Source: Bugula neritina (taxonomy: Eukaryota; Bryozoa; Gymnolaemata; Cheilostomatida; Bugulidae). Taken from it: a stretch of 64,000 nucleotides of DNA. The stretch spans positions 32,371,773-32,435,772 of the forward strand of contig OZ037766.1 in NCBI GenBank assembly GCA_964035545.1. Direction: 5' to 3'. Shown here one piece after another: positions 34,010-49,000 of this stretch (its first letter is position 1; each line of letters opens with the position of its first letter). Both the position numbers and the translations under genes were made by a program. The notes under the pieces are model-generated. The model did no database searches and was not told where the DNA came from. It worked only from the letters and a program-made list of their open reading frames with translations.

Positions 34010-37000
34010 CTAAACATAGATATACTCGAATAAAAGGATAAGTTAAATGTTTATACTTACAGAGTGTTGTACACAACTATAGGTGGTAATACAATTAGTA
34101 AAAGTTGTAATACAAATAGTATGAATTGTTCAAGTGATGATACAAATGATGCAAGTTGTAATACAAATAGTATGAGATGTAATACGAAAATTCCAAGTGA
34201 TAATAAAAAAATTTCAAGTTGTAATACAAAAAATTCAAGTAGTAATACAAATAGTTACAGAGATGATAATTAATACAATTAGCATATTACAAATAGTTTA
34301 GGTAGTATTACAAAGTGGTAGCAAGTAATACCTTTGGTGCCAACAGCAGACTAAGGGTTGAAAACACCATCATGAGGATGCACAAGGAAAGGGTAGAAAA
34401 TCTAGTAGAGTTTATAGTCCCAGTGCATGCTAGTGCAGGTAAACTAGTCAGCAAAATAGTTACCAACACCAGACTATTGGTAAATATAAAACTACAAAAA
34501 TAAAAATAGTCAACCATAAATGCATCGTGTCAACAAAAATATATGGTATGTACTCTTATAATATTCGTTTATACACATAAAATCTAAAACACTGTCTGGA
34601 TTAACACAAATAAGGTAGAATAACATTTTACTTATGTCCTGAAAATCAAGTGGTTTGAATTTCAAGCTAGTAGCTATATGACTATGAGCGTATTGACTGA
34701 ATAGTTAGGACTCAATGTGAGTGTCATGTCTACTAATAAGACCTACTGAGAATCTTGAAGACTGGGAAGTTTCACTTGTCTGATATGCCACGCGTAGAAA
34801 AGAGTCGGAGCTGTGAGGAGTAACTTGTAGGTAGTAAGTAAACTCATCCACAGGATATGGTAGGAGCTACTGCACACCAACTGCCGACTCTAAGTGAAAA
34901 CAGAGACTCGGGTTATACAATACTTCTATCTGCCAGTGATGCAGAACAAGTTCATCACATGCTGAAGAGGTGCCAGCATCGATTTAATATTTATAGCTTA
35001 GTTAAGAATTTATCTTTAACCGGATGTCTAACTTAAACTCAAAACCAAGACAAATTTATTTAATAAATGAATTAATACATAGTAATTGGGCATAGATTTG
35101 ATTTGAACTGATTTTAAAAATTTTATCCACACTGCTTTACAGGGTGCAAGAATTCAAGAACTTCAACATGGTAGAAACTTTTTTGGTAAAAACATTATGT
35201 AACGCTTAAAGTGGGTATTACTTGTTTAAACTCACATTGTTAGGCAGGACACATTGTATTCTATCAACTTTACTCCACACCGTGTTTATAGCCATGTCTA
35301 TTACAGCTAGTCCAACTATGCTCAATATGAGATGCTCATCCTTCGACCCCTGAAAGCATAAATTGTAAATACAGAAGATGATCTTGAACCATAAGTTTGT
35401 GGTTCAAACCTCAAATAAACAACACTTGCTTAAAGCCAGTTCCACTTTAATTAAATCCCAGCATTGGGAAGGCTAAATAGGTGTTACCAAATGATGGATG
35501 CTACAGCATTAAGGATGTTGCTCAGCTAATTTTATGGATTAAGTTATTATATCTAAAAGGTATTTCACACCATTAATATAATTTTAATAAAACTTGTAAT
35601 ATAATCTTCACACCTGTAGGTTAGTACATTAATAATCCTAATCAGTCAAATTACTAATCTAAATAAAATTAGAAACCTCTTAAAATGATAGTTTCTACCG
35701 CATAAAGTCGCTATAATTAGTTCCATGAGTTGTATAAGCAGAGTATATCATGTCAAGTCATGAGACTTTTCCTGCTCTCAACAGCGAACCTTATGGGTTT
35801 GAGCTCTGGAATTTCCTGGACTACACACCCTAGTCTGATAACAAGTCATTGTCAAGTCATGGCAAGTTGTTGCCAGGTCATGGCAGGTCCTTGTTAACTC
35901 ATTATCAAGTAAGCTAATACCTTGCTATTCAAATGCATCTTCTTAAAGATTCTGTAAACTCGCCAAGTCTTGACAAGTATGCTGGAGTAGATCACAGTGA
36001 TGCCAACATTCACGGTGAACAAGCCCGCCTGGAACATTGCCAAATTTTACATCAGCTAATTTTACTCTTAATTCTCTTTTGGGCATATTTTATTTTAGTT
36101 TTCCTTTTCCTGAAATGCCGTCAGTCTACTGTTTTTCTACCTTTACAGCTCAAAAAAATATATGTCACTTTAAACGTTTTAGCAAAAAAAACTTAAATGA
36201 GAGACATAATGTCAATAACTTTCAGTATTTAATTAAATTGATATATAATTTTACTTCTTCTGCAGCAGTAAAAAACATTTCTTTTAATAGTTGCTATGTT
36301 ACCAGCTAACAAAATCATTTTCAATATAATAATATTCTATGCGGACTAAAGTATCAGAGATACATACACAGAGAGAAGCATATTATGCACACAGAACAAG
36401 TTGTCTCCACTATATCAACAATAACCAACCTGTTGCATTTGAGCTATAATTCTTAGGTCATCAGTGATTGGACGCTCAATACCCAACAGAGGAATAGAAA
36501 AGAGTGTTAGAAGACTGCCAGAGCATGTCATTATGTTTATATTTGGGCTCGTCAGCTTTATGATTCTAAAAATACAAAATTTGAAAATATAGAATCGTGA
36601 GCTAAAAATAAGTTACCATTGAAGCTGATATTTGCATATCTGTAAAACCGGTATATAGTAAGGTGATTCATAACTTCGTAAGTTGTCTAATTAAACATAA
36701 CAAAATAAAACCAAGTCCTGTACAAAACCAGTGTGCCTGTAAACAAAACATGATTGACTCTGTCTTTATCTGGTTTTTATACTGATTTTTATCATGACGC
36801 TTTATCTCATAATAACTTTGGTATTGCATAAAAATTTTAAGATCATTCATTCATGTTGTGATTGAAGCTTAAAACGAATAAACGAAAAGGTTTTTTAGAT
36901 TCAGCCAATAAGATTGCCGCTTTTATAAAACCTCCACACTTGTAACTGTGGTGTAAACAGCATAATATATAAGTCATTATTGTAACCACACCATTATTAT

Positions 37001-40000
37001 ACTGAGTGATGAATTGCTACCATCAAATAAGTTTCTACAAGAATTGTGCAAAACCCACAGTTGTTGCTGTAAACATGTTGACAAGATAAGAGAGATTGCA
37101 AGCTAGTATGCATATTGTTTATATCCCTAATCCTCCATGTCAAACCATTGACTTTTGCTAACATCCAAATCTTTATTTATCTGAGTACTATGCCATTACA
37201 TAATCTGTTTACGGAAGGATTTGGTAAGAACCTGTCAATACAACTCAAGTAGGCTCTGAATAACCAGAATTTACCATTCAAACCACTCAGCTTGAAGACA
37301 TTAATGAGCCAACCAGATGTTCAGCATTGCATGAGTGGCTACAGCTATTAGCCCTACAAACACTACAAGCATTTAGTCACAAACCTGCTCTAATTTAAAT
37401 ACTAAATTCAGTTCCAGTAGAGTTCTGAATCTAAGGAATAGTTTTATACAAACTATTATCTAAAGAAAACTGCTATATAAAACACATTTCAGACCAAAAA
37501 CATTTCTAGCAGTAAATCTTAAAAGTTTAAGAATGATAGCTAATGTTCTTACAATCTCTGTGAAACTGGATAATGAGGACGTTACGAACTTTGCCCTTAA
37601 CTTTCTAGCAACTCTGCTAGGAGGATGTGCAAAAAGGTGTTACTGTCTATAGCAGCTGTAAAGTGCTGTCATCTTGCCAGACTAAGAGACTTGGATTAAT
37701 CTCAGGAAAAAGTGAGAACAGCTTTTTCCTTTTGTCTGTGTTTATCAACTAATTTCAAAATTAACTTCCCAGGGTCATCTTACAGTATGCACAATCTAGC
37801 AGGAAGTACAATGTGAATATTAAAAGCAAATTGGGAGCAGTATTTTAAGATTTGTCCTTCACTTACCAAATTAGCAAATAAATTTCTTCCTATATCAAAA
37901 ACATTTTGATATACATATATTTTTAGGAATAAGTAAAGAAAAATTGAAAAGCACTAACGGAGACATTGGCCCCCAATCGACTCTGTCTAGTATCAGTTTT
38001 GACAAAAGTTGAATGATAGCCTGAGGTTGGCGAAACTAGAAATATTTTTACCTGTCTTTACTTTTAGAGCAGTTGAAGGCTATGAGAGCAACAGAGTATA
38101 TAGCTCCAAGTAAAGCAAATGAGCACATGACTCCTAACACTGCTAATGACGTATCATAATCCATTGTAACTGGCTCTGGAGTAGCAGGAGTAGTGGATGT
38201 TAAATTCTCTACAAAAACAGGTAGCAATAAGGTAAGCTCATTGTTTTGTTTCATTGAAAATGAAAACTCAAACTGGAAAATGAAAAAATATTTTTATTAA
38301 ACTTATTTTTATGCATATGTTGTAGTATGTTATATTTTTATTCTTTATGATAGCTTTCCCATAAAAAACAAACTCATGTAATCTCACAAATCAAAGAAAA
38401 TATACAATGTATACAATGGTCAAACCATTTTTTAATGAACATATAATATGTCTACTGTTGAACAAACTATATAGAATGATCATTCAACAGTATAGTTTAA
38501 CTATAAATAGTACACTATGACATAAATAATTATTGCCAAATAGGTATATATGTAACAAAAAGTAGCACATTAATAATACTATCTAAATATAAAATACAGC
38601 GAATAGCAATTAAGGTACATGTAATGCTGTAAACATTGGGTACTAAATTATGCAAAATTCGTCAAAATATCAGTCATCTATAAAATTAAACATCAATAAT
38701 TTTCCAGTTAGACTTCAAAAGACTTTGAATGACTCATCATCCTGCAGGTGAACTCAGATTGAGGCATAAAATTGGGTGATTTAAGCAAAAAACTATTTGC
38801 TTACAAATAAATGATACTATATAAAATGTTTTTTCATCATTCAACCAGAACTAACTTACAAGAATAATTTGTGTTATTTATAATTAAACTGTAGAACTGT
38901 TAATATGATTTTAATGAAGATGTATCAAATATCTGTTTGTGTACAAATTTTTAAAATTTAGGAATGTTTAAACTGAAAAATGAATTGATTTAGACTGTTC
39001 TTGTTGGCTGGAGGGTGGAACTGAGACCATCACCACATTCCTTCATCAACGCCACCTCAAAAATTATTGGCAAGAGCCAGACAGCTGAGAATTAGTACAA
39101 ATACTACAGCCAGCCACGAGAGAAGAATTTCAAGAATGTTTTCATATTTGGGAACTAAGAATAGCAGAAAACTGTTTGCGTTGAGACGGTAAATAATGCA
39201 GGTATTTCAAGCCTTTGCATGTTTCCTGGTAACTATAGTTACGGGCTGGTTCCTCCACATTAAAGGAAATACAGGTGTGCATTATTCTAGCTGTGTAAGC
39301 GTGGATTGGCATATCATTAGATATTTCCCTCCCAAACTTACCTGTCGTGTCTTACAGGTAAATGTGAAAACGGTATTAAAACTAGATCCAAATAAAATGA
39401 TATGCACCTTGCAACTTTTTCAGACACATCTATAAATATTCTATTATGGCTATGACGTAAGTTTAAATCACCTATTGGTTAAAAAAACCTTATGTTTTGG
39501 AAGACTGGTTTAAGCAACTAATGGCTCAGTAAAATATAATCTGTTTACTGAGTGGAATGGAGCTATTCAGAGATAGCAAACATAATAATATGTGCTATGA
39601 AATAGAATATTATATATAAATAATTTATGTTAATATATTCTTGAAATGTAGATTCACGTAGATTGTGCTATGAATTGTAACATTATTTAATTTAATTGAT
39701 GCAATTCTACATAATGTCTGCATGCAAACTCCTGGTTAATTAAAATTCAAATAGCCACAAATCTACTAAAATATTTCAGTAATTAAAAACTGATATCTAT
39801 ACTGAAAAAGCTCAGATTTTAAAGCCCCGAGAAACATAATGTCGTGATTAAATGAACAGCCTGCCAAAATTCTTTATTTGACCTCAAAACGGCCTTGAAT
39901 ACATCCTAGTAACGATTGGACACAAATTCAGCCATTTGTATTGCAGTTGTTGTAAACAAGAAGAGTATTTTTAAACAAAAGTTAGTAAATTTTCTACATA

Positions 40001-43000
40001 TGCATTTAATCAAAATATCTAGTGATGACAAATTAATGTTGAATTTATAATGTGTTGTTGATTCAGCTGAACACAACCGTTGAATCATCCCCTGCTCTTC
40101 CCAAGTTGATTGCAACCTGCACCTTGCCAACTCTAAGCTATGTAGCTGTAAACATTAGCTATAATTATTTATAATGAAATAAATATAACCAAATAATTAC
40201 AATATAGACTAATAGTGAAAGTTGCATTATAAAACTGCTGTAACGCATATTTTTCCTTTCGATTTATTGCAACAGTTATCATTGTGATATGCTGTGACTG
40301 TAATCTGCTGGGACTTTGAATTGCTCTGTGACTATTTGTGTCACTCACTTCCTTAATTGGTAAATTTTTAAACTTACAATCTAGTAATTTCAACTTTAAT
40401 CTGGTAATACAAGTTTTTAGACAGCCTAATATTGGAAATACTGCTCACTGTCTTATATTTAATACAGTCAAGCAGCAGATAGATTATAATAAATATACAC
40501 AGCCTTTTCAATTGACCTTTTTCGAGGGTATTCTCCCCCCCCCCCTCACCCTGAGTGGCTCAGAACTCATGTTTAGCTCCAAGTAATAATTTCTGCAACT
40601 GTGTGATTTATTTTATAAAATGCCACTTCAAAATGCACCCTCTGTTTACCTTCATGTTGCAATGCTCTGGTAAATACGAATTGTTAGAAGTTGACATTCT
40701 ATTTCATGGTACTGCACAATTCCCTGCTACCATCTCAATAAACCCATTTATCTGAATGAATTATTCTAAGCCTTTTATCTTCCAATAAAGCAATTTGTTA
40801 ACTTACTTTCCATTGAGAAAAAGCAATTTGTATCTTTGATTTATTACTCATTTATGCTATAATCAAATATAATTGGAATGCAATAAAACGGTTTCAGTAT
40901 TTTGAGTTTACTGACTGCTAAACTCAAAGGGGTCCCATTTTCACACAGTTTTGAGATGCCATGCGTGAAATTATTTTACTTCAACCTAACTCTTACCGCT
41001 GCACCCACAACAATGCAGTGAGCAATGTCACGGTTCCATCAACTTGAGTCACGTTGAATTAATTCATACAAGTCTTATTCAGATGTTTTGAAGGAAACTG
41101 AATAAATAAATTGCAGGTAATATTTATAGATATGGGCGCATCATTTTGTGTATAGCTAAGACTTCTACGTAGAACCTAAATACACGTAGATCAGATTCTG
41201 GCACGTGGCAAGTTGTTATTCACAACTTTACAACTACAGAACTCCAAACTAGCGTAATATTGCCACTTTCTTCATTTTGTCTCTTAAAACAGCTATTGGA
41301 TACTTTTAAACATTGTTAGGTTAGGATTTAAATATATATGCTTACAATTGGCTCTATTCAGCAAAATTTACTTTTTGAAATGTCAAAAATTTACATAAAT
41401 TAATGTTCATGCTGCCATAGAATTGATAGTATAGACAAGAAACTTGCACCATCTCGTTGGAACTCTAGTTCATTCTCTCCAAATTTTGTCGAGTAAATCA
41501 GACTTTTGCCTACAGCTATTAAATGTTTGCCTGCCCTCTCCACAAGCTTGGCACACTTGTTTGAAGCTAAGCATACTGAGCTAGTATTTCTGGTGGGTGT
41601 TTAGATATTTCAATGACCTATATAATTTTAATCTGACAGAACTAACCTCATATATCAGTCATGTTATTATCTTCACATTTTGATTTATATTTCGAAAGAT
41701 GTTTATACTGAAGTTTTTATAATAAATGTTTTTCTAGTGTTAGAATCAATAAGCTAGTATATCCTTAAACTGTGAGTTATTTTTCCATGTTATTAGGAGT
41801 GCCAAAGTTGTGGGCAATGATGTCTTAGAAGTCAGAGATGATAGGGTGATTGAATAGAAGAAGCTGTACAAAGAATTGAAGTTTAAAGCAAATTGAAATG
41901 TTTTCATGCGTGACTTTCAATCTTCTGTTAGATTCTAGTCAATTTAGATCAAACTGAGGGAAAGCGTTCAACTATCTATGAGATAAAACGAGAAAGCTTT
42001 ACAAAACTATGCAAATAGAAGTGAAAGTATCGGTTGTTATTTTTACTGACAGTCTGGCTGCAGAACAATCAAACAAGAACCTGCAGCAACCTGCCACTAG
42101 ACATGAAACTCAAACGTTTATAACACAAACTCAAGTTGCAAGGGGGTAAAGCAACACAACAGAAACTGGAACAACCTGCACACACCTGTCATATTGAGAC
42201 CCATATCTTCTGTCCACTCAGCTATTATAGCGTCTTGTGATTCATAGTGATGACTCAAAACTATTGATCTTACTCTCGTGTGAAAATTCACACTTTGAGT
42301 TTCAACTTCTTTCTAAAACAAAAAAGTGTGGATGCATAAAACACAGAAAACTCTAAACTTTCTTCTGGTAATTGTCTTTCTTGGTTTGAGTCTATCACTT
42401 CTCAGGAACAATCATACAATAGATGAGAGAAAGAAAAAAAATAGCAGCTATTATGCAATGGCAAGTTTTCCTAGTGAATGGAATTTGATGGAATGTTTTC
42501 ACCACCATTGAATATGATAGATAAGTTATAGAATACTATGAATGCATTGTTTTTGGATCCCAACAGTTTGCCATGGGTATGTCAACAATGTTCATACTAT
42601 TGTCAGATTATAAAAAGGGAAGTCATGTGTATAAAGCTATGTACAGATGGCTATTTAATAGCTTATCTAAAGGATTTATACTAATGCGTAACACTAGAAG
42701 GCAAGTTAGTATTAAATTAGATGAAAAATAATCAGTTTTCTTTAGTAAACAGGTTGGTTTCAGTTTCACTAATATTATCGTGCTTTCTGTACAATTATTA
42801 CGCTGTTTCTTTTTCAGTTTTATACAAATAACTCAACTAGTTTTAACAGAAGAAAAGCCAGTATCAGCTGCTTTTGTTGTAAAATAAACAAAAGCAACAA
42901 TTAATGTCTTTCTTTTTGTAAGCTTTAGCTTGTTTTCTTTTAACATTTACCATTAAAAGCACGGTTTGGGTGAACATAAAAAACTAAGGGAACCTCGTGC

Positions 43001-46000
43001 CAGAATTAACTCCTTAAACTGGAGTAAATGTAAAAAGTGTCACATATAAAGTGTATCACATGTGAAGTGTATCACATGTGAAGTGTATCACATGTAAAGT
43101 GTCACATGTAAAGTGTATTACATGTAAAGTGCATGTGTCACATGTAAAGTGTGTCACATGTAAAGTGTGTCACATGTAAAGTGTGTCACATGTAAAGTGT
43201 GTCACATGTAAAGTGTGTCACATGTAAAGTGTGTCACATGTAAAGTGTGTCACATGTAAAGTGTGTCACATGTAAAGTGTATCACATGTAAAGTGTGTCA
43301 CATGTAAAGTGTGTCAGATGAGCTCTAAACAATAGTAATAACTGTTTAATCTTAGAGTATCCTTTAAATATTGGCAAAGAATCAATTTCAATATCTTTCA
43401 AAAAAATTTGAATTCAATTTTTTTCTTTTTTTCGTTATGCAGTTATTATGAAAACCCTACACCGGCCTTAGCCTTAGCAATACAAATAGGATATATATTA
43501 TATCTATTACTTTCAATTTTCTCACGAGATAATAATCTTAAATTACATAAGAGCTGGGAGAATGAATAAATATCCTTTGATGTTAGGATGTAGGGTTCCA
43601 TAAAACCAACTGGTAACTTCCCATTCAAGATTTCAGAAAAAAAGTAAATAATGTTTAAAAAAACAATTAAGAGCAGAAAGATAGCTTTTTCTAGAAACTT
43701 CTGACAACAGTTTATATTATCGCAGACGTGACTTTGAAATAAGACAGTATCAGTGGCTCCAGATGTAATGATTTCAGTGACAATTGTAATGCTATAAAGA
43801 AGAACCTTGTCATCAAATAATAGGATGTACTTGAGAATGATGAACATAACACTTGAGCTAAGACTACCTGAGTTACCTTACCTAAGTGCAGGTAGAACAC
43901 ACACGAAGCCATTTATATCAGTTTAATCTCTTAAATATTAAATTAGACATTAACATAAATAATGCAGAAGATGAAATACATAATTTAAAGTCATGGTGGC
44001 AGAAAACACCATGCAGGTTCTGTACTACAGCTAGTAGAACGGACAAGAAATGTATCTCAACTCTATCCCCCATTTGTTGGTTTTTACTTAATATCTGCGA
44101 AATAGCCACAAACACTCGTATGCAACAGTAAATTTCATCAAAATGCAAGCAGATAGTTGAAGCAAGGTTACAAGGTAGCCACTTGGTCCACTGCAGACAA
44201 AACATGAAGTTCCATCAGAAAATTGCTAATTTAAATCCCTGCAGACTACCACTGCAGACATTAATTCAATAAAAAGCAGACACTATGCAGTATAAAGGAG
44301 TATGGAGTATGGAGTATGGAGCCTATATAACCTCTTGCCCAGTACGTGGGACCAAATTAAAGTTTAAACTAAATTTTAAATCGCTTTACAATAAGAAATA
44401 GAAAATTACTAAATTACGGTGTTTGCTTCAATTCTAGCTCAACTAATGACTATGAAATTGTTTATCATTTCTAGCTGATCTGATAACTGGGACAGCTAGA
44501 TTCTTCTCCTTTCATGACATCATACTTATATAAAAGCTGCAAAATGGGTAGAATTCTTCAAATTAAAAACTAAGAATGCAAACTTGTTTATTTCAAGAAT
44601 AAAAACAGACTATAGGCTCAAAATTAAAAAGCTGGTTGACTTACAAAACTCTTAAAGCTATGCAATCTCACGGTAGGCCGAACGTCTATTTTAAGTTCCA
44701 AACACTTATATAAATACATTCTACAGTAAATGCTCTCCCCAATAAATAGATGTTTGTAAGAATCACTACCCTTACCTTAGCTGGTTAGCACCTGTCTGAT
44801 AACCCAACATTAACTGGACAAGTATTTATAAAGTGTTGACAGAAACCATTAAATATAAAATGCAATTTGAAGCGAAAACAAAGGAGCAGTGAGTTGAAGT
44901 GTCGAGTTTTTGAGCAAGCTGAGTTGCGAGTGAATAGTTGAGTTGGAACGGGTTCGAAGTCAAGTGCTTAGCCTAAGGACTTCAGCTGTGAATGGTTGCG
45001 GGAGTGTTCTCTCCGTCACGGTGCTTTAGCTAGTTGCTAATGGATTGGTAATAGTTACGGTTCAATGGTTTGAGAGGGAAGTTATAATTTTCTCAAATTG
45101 AAGTACTGGAATACGTCATAGTATGAGTGAAAGCTGAGAAGAGTTCACTTGTCAATTACCTCTTGGATAAAATAAACATGCGAAAAAATTGATAGATTTT
45201 AAAGTTAAAGTAATATAGGTTTTTGAAATAGTTTAGGAAGCAAATTGACTGGCTTTCTTGTAAATTAAGCTTAATTAATAAATTTTCTACCGTATCTAAA
45301 TATTTGGGCCATGAAAGCAGTGATTTTAGTTCATTTGAATTAAATTGAACAGCGTATTCTGGTAGTTAATTTTTATAACACAAAACTAACTTCCAAATAC
45401 TGTTATTCTTATACAAGGAATTTCAGAAGCAGAAACAAGATTTTTGGATCTATAATTTCATGCCCTCTGCTCATAATGAAACTCAAGACTGACCAGTGCA
45501 ATGGTACCTAAACATCCACTAGCTAAGCCTGAGTTGCTATTACCACCAGTGGACTACTGCACTAATGTCTCAACTCTGAAGTTGACTACTGCATTGATGT
45601 CTAAACTCAGTAGATATGCCTGGTTAATGACCAACCCATGGTAAAATATTTATATATTTTGTACCAGTCAGTGCAACAGGACTGCTCCTAAGGTTTTCAC
45701 ACTTTAATTAGTAGGCTATTAATTTTGTTATTTATTGCAGCAGTTACTGTTTGTTTGGTCCGTCAATTAAATTTAATCCGTATATTTCTTAGAAAGGAAT
45801 TAGTTTTAAATACAATGGCAACATGAGAAGGCATTTAAACACCAAGTAGACTACAGCTATATCTACTCAGTTGTCACGTGACTTTGAGCTGTTTAAACTG
45901 AAGCTGCAGTTAATCCTGATAAATGTAGCTAATACGAAGGAGTGTGGAGCTCTTATCAAAAGCACAATTCTTACAGTAGCTAACATCCTAACACTTCAGT

Positions 46001-49000
46001 TACTTTATAAAATATCCACACAAATTTAAACTGTGGCTTTAAACTTATAGCTTCAAAGATTATGCTTTTAAAAAAGCCAAAGCAAATTGAAATTCAAATA
46101 AGAAGAAACTAGGTTAGTAAATATATCTTCTGTTGAAACTCAAAGCATTGATTCCTTACCTAGTAACAGACACCAAATCTAAGGTAATACTGAGACTTCT
46201 GGAAATCGATCTTACTACAGGAATGCATTGACCTTAGGCTATGTTTTGCTGAAGAATAGAACAACTAACCAAGCAAACCACATATCTATTATATAGCTAG
46301 ATTTTGGGGGATAAAAGCTGCAACAAATACTGGTACCAATTCTACCTCCACGTCGTTGAGAATTTAGTTACTGCGTGTTATAGGCTGTTAGATTTCACAC
46401 CATTGCAAATAAGAAATGGATACTGATTGATTTCAACTATGAGGTTAAGTTTTCTTTTCTAGTTTTTTCTTCATTACTTATAATATAATACAATATATAT
46501 GATATATGCACAAGGGCTGAAAGTCTTTCAATTTGAAATACTTAAATAAAACTCTTTTTGCTTTCAAATCTGAATTACAATAACTATAATAATAATTCAA
46601 ATAAAGCTGTTGTGAAATTTTACTAAAAAAAGTCCTTGAATCAAAACACAGATGTTATCCTCTAATTTTGCTTAATTTATTCCGAGCTGTCAAATATAAT
46701 GGCTAGCTGTGCCAATTCCAGAGTTGCAAAACCTTCATCTTTACGAATTTGTAAACTTTGTACATTACGTCTACTAGGGAGAGGTAAAAGCCACAATCAA
46801 TCATATCTAACAAGTTTCTATTCTGATAGGTTCATTTTGAATTGAGATTAATTCACAAACAGGTTGCAAACTCTTTAGAGAGAAGTTGTTTAAATGTTAT
46901 CTGATAGTATATATTTGTATGTGATATTTTATGTGTCAGATTGACTCCTGAATCAATATAGCAGTTTGACAAAACTACCTGTTGCCATCCTACAAAAAAC
47001 CTATATAGACTTTATTTTCTGCCACCAAGAGTACAATACAATACAATACATATATAGCAAAGTGTCCCTCTGCAATACCACACTTACTCAGTAAGATTGC
47101 GGCTTCTAGTTCTGTATAACAATTCAAAGCTTGATCTCCTAACATGCAGAGATAGCATTTACACTTCACTGTGTGTAAAGATATAAATATAATGTTGATG
47201 AATTAAAATCCGTATTATTAAGATTAATGGGTAGATTATTCCTACCAGAAGAACTATTGGTTACAATTATCTGTTAAGTTACACACTCGATGGTTTAGCT
47301 CCACTTATTTTCAGTTTTTTAATTAGAATATCAACCAATCAAAGCTGTGAAATTGAAAGTGCGATTGTACCGCACTTTGGCGAGTAAATGTTAACCAAAC
47401 TCCGAGAATTGTGATTAAATTTTAAGTTGGAGGTGCTTCACATTCTGAAGTGACTATTCTAAAGTCCAAACCCTGATGAGACTTTTCCTTCAACTAAGTC
47501 GCAAAGGCACCACTGCGACAAGGAAAAGTTTAATTATTGTTAAGCAGTGAATCATAGGTTACCAGTGCAAATCAATGGATGCTGTGATTGATGGAAGGCA
47601 TATGGCACTATAAGATCTAGAATGAAGTATGAGAAGTAGTATTTCTGTTGCCAAAGTCCCTGGACACTATAGGAAGGGCTAGCCCTACTTCCTGACAGAG
47701 TTATGTTGGTTCTTCAGAGCTGTTGTTTATCACAACAATATGTTTACACTTGACAGAAACTGATTACAAACATTATATTCTTTACAAAACTTTCATTACT
47801 TACTAGATATAGTACAAATAACTTTCATTACTTTGTAATAAAGGCTTACGTATTATTTAGACCTCAGGTGTATTATAAAACTATCTAAAATTCAAATGAC
47901 TAGCATATGATGTTTGTTTACAGCTACAGGATAGAATGCAAATCGAGTAATTGCTACTCGACTCCGTGAAATAATTTTGGCCCTAGCTAGAAATTATGAA
48001 GCTGCACAAATCAACAATCTAGTTATAAAAGTAAAGTCCTATATATATAAGGCTTTTAAAAGCCAAGTTTCAAGGCTGTTAGAAGTTAAGTTCCCTGATG
48101 CTGATATTTTTTTGAGCCAGTTGGAATAATATTTAGTTTAGTTAATAAATAGGATAAAAGAACTTCTAAGTCAAGAAATTATTGTTAATTTAATAGTAAA
48201 AACAGAACAATTTTAATGCACTTTTGACGTCAAACACCTCTTGATTGCCAAAGTGCAGCCTGACACTATAAGTTGATTGCCAAGAGTTTTGAATTTTGCT
48301 GTGTCAGTTTGAATTAAAGAATAAATGTGACTGAAAATAGGCTATAGAAATATAATATATAGCCAATGCACGTAAGCTACAGTTGAAACAGCTTTGTGGC
48401 CGTAAACTCAAGACTATACAGAGCGCAAAATGCTATCATAAACCAAAATTATAAACTAGTACAGAGTGTAGAATATAGACTGTAGACAGTGAAATCCCGG
48501 TGTAGAGCGTAGAATATAATGTGTTAAAGTGTTGAGTGTAGAATATAGCTTACAAGGTACTACAAATGCAGGACGTAGAATCCTAAAATATGTAATTCAG
48601 AAAAAAGAATATTGTGTATTGCATTAAACTTTGATATGCCAAGTACTTTAATGTAAATATAGCTAAAGTTACCTCCAGCTGTGACAGTGTTTCAAGGGAA
48701 AGAGATTTCTTGGCAAGGGCGGATAACACCAACTTCATTGAGTCGTAACTACACAGCGCTGAGTCTAGGTTAGTCAGGTCTGTGTTTAAGTTGGCTAGAA
48801 AGTGATAGCCCAGCTTTCTACTGACCTAAAAGTAAGAATATGCAACATATATAGACTGGACAACTCCAAAGTTCAATCATTTTCCGTGTATATATCATTG
48901 AAAAGAAAACACAACTTAAATGTAAAGACAAGAAATGTGTAACAAAAATTTGGAAAATGTTTTTTTATCTGACCAAAAAACTAAACCGTAGTCACTGGAA

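Noticed and set aside
34064-34273. + strand frame rich in CNTNS repeats
   Set aside because: A degenerate aatacaaatagtatgagttg repeat in the intron between receptor exons 14 and 15; antisense to the gene.
35399-35490. B-box-like gtggttcaaacctc with a possible SINE tail
   Set aside because: No A box at the right distance and no target-site duplication; too degraded to call.
43446-43847. 133-codon open frame on the - strand inside intron 6 of the GABA-B-like gene, with a stretch (LLFDDKVLLYSITIVTEII) resembling a ligand-domain helix
   Set aside because: Exons 6 and 7 already join in phase 0 and supply the equivalent helix (CSYDSMKLVLSALAK). The frame has no well-matched acceptor and donor.
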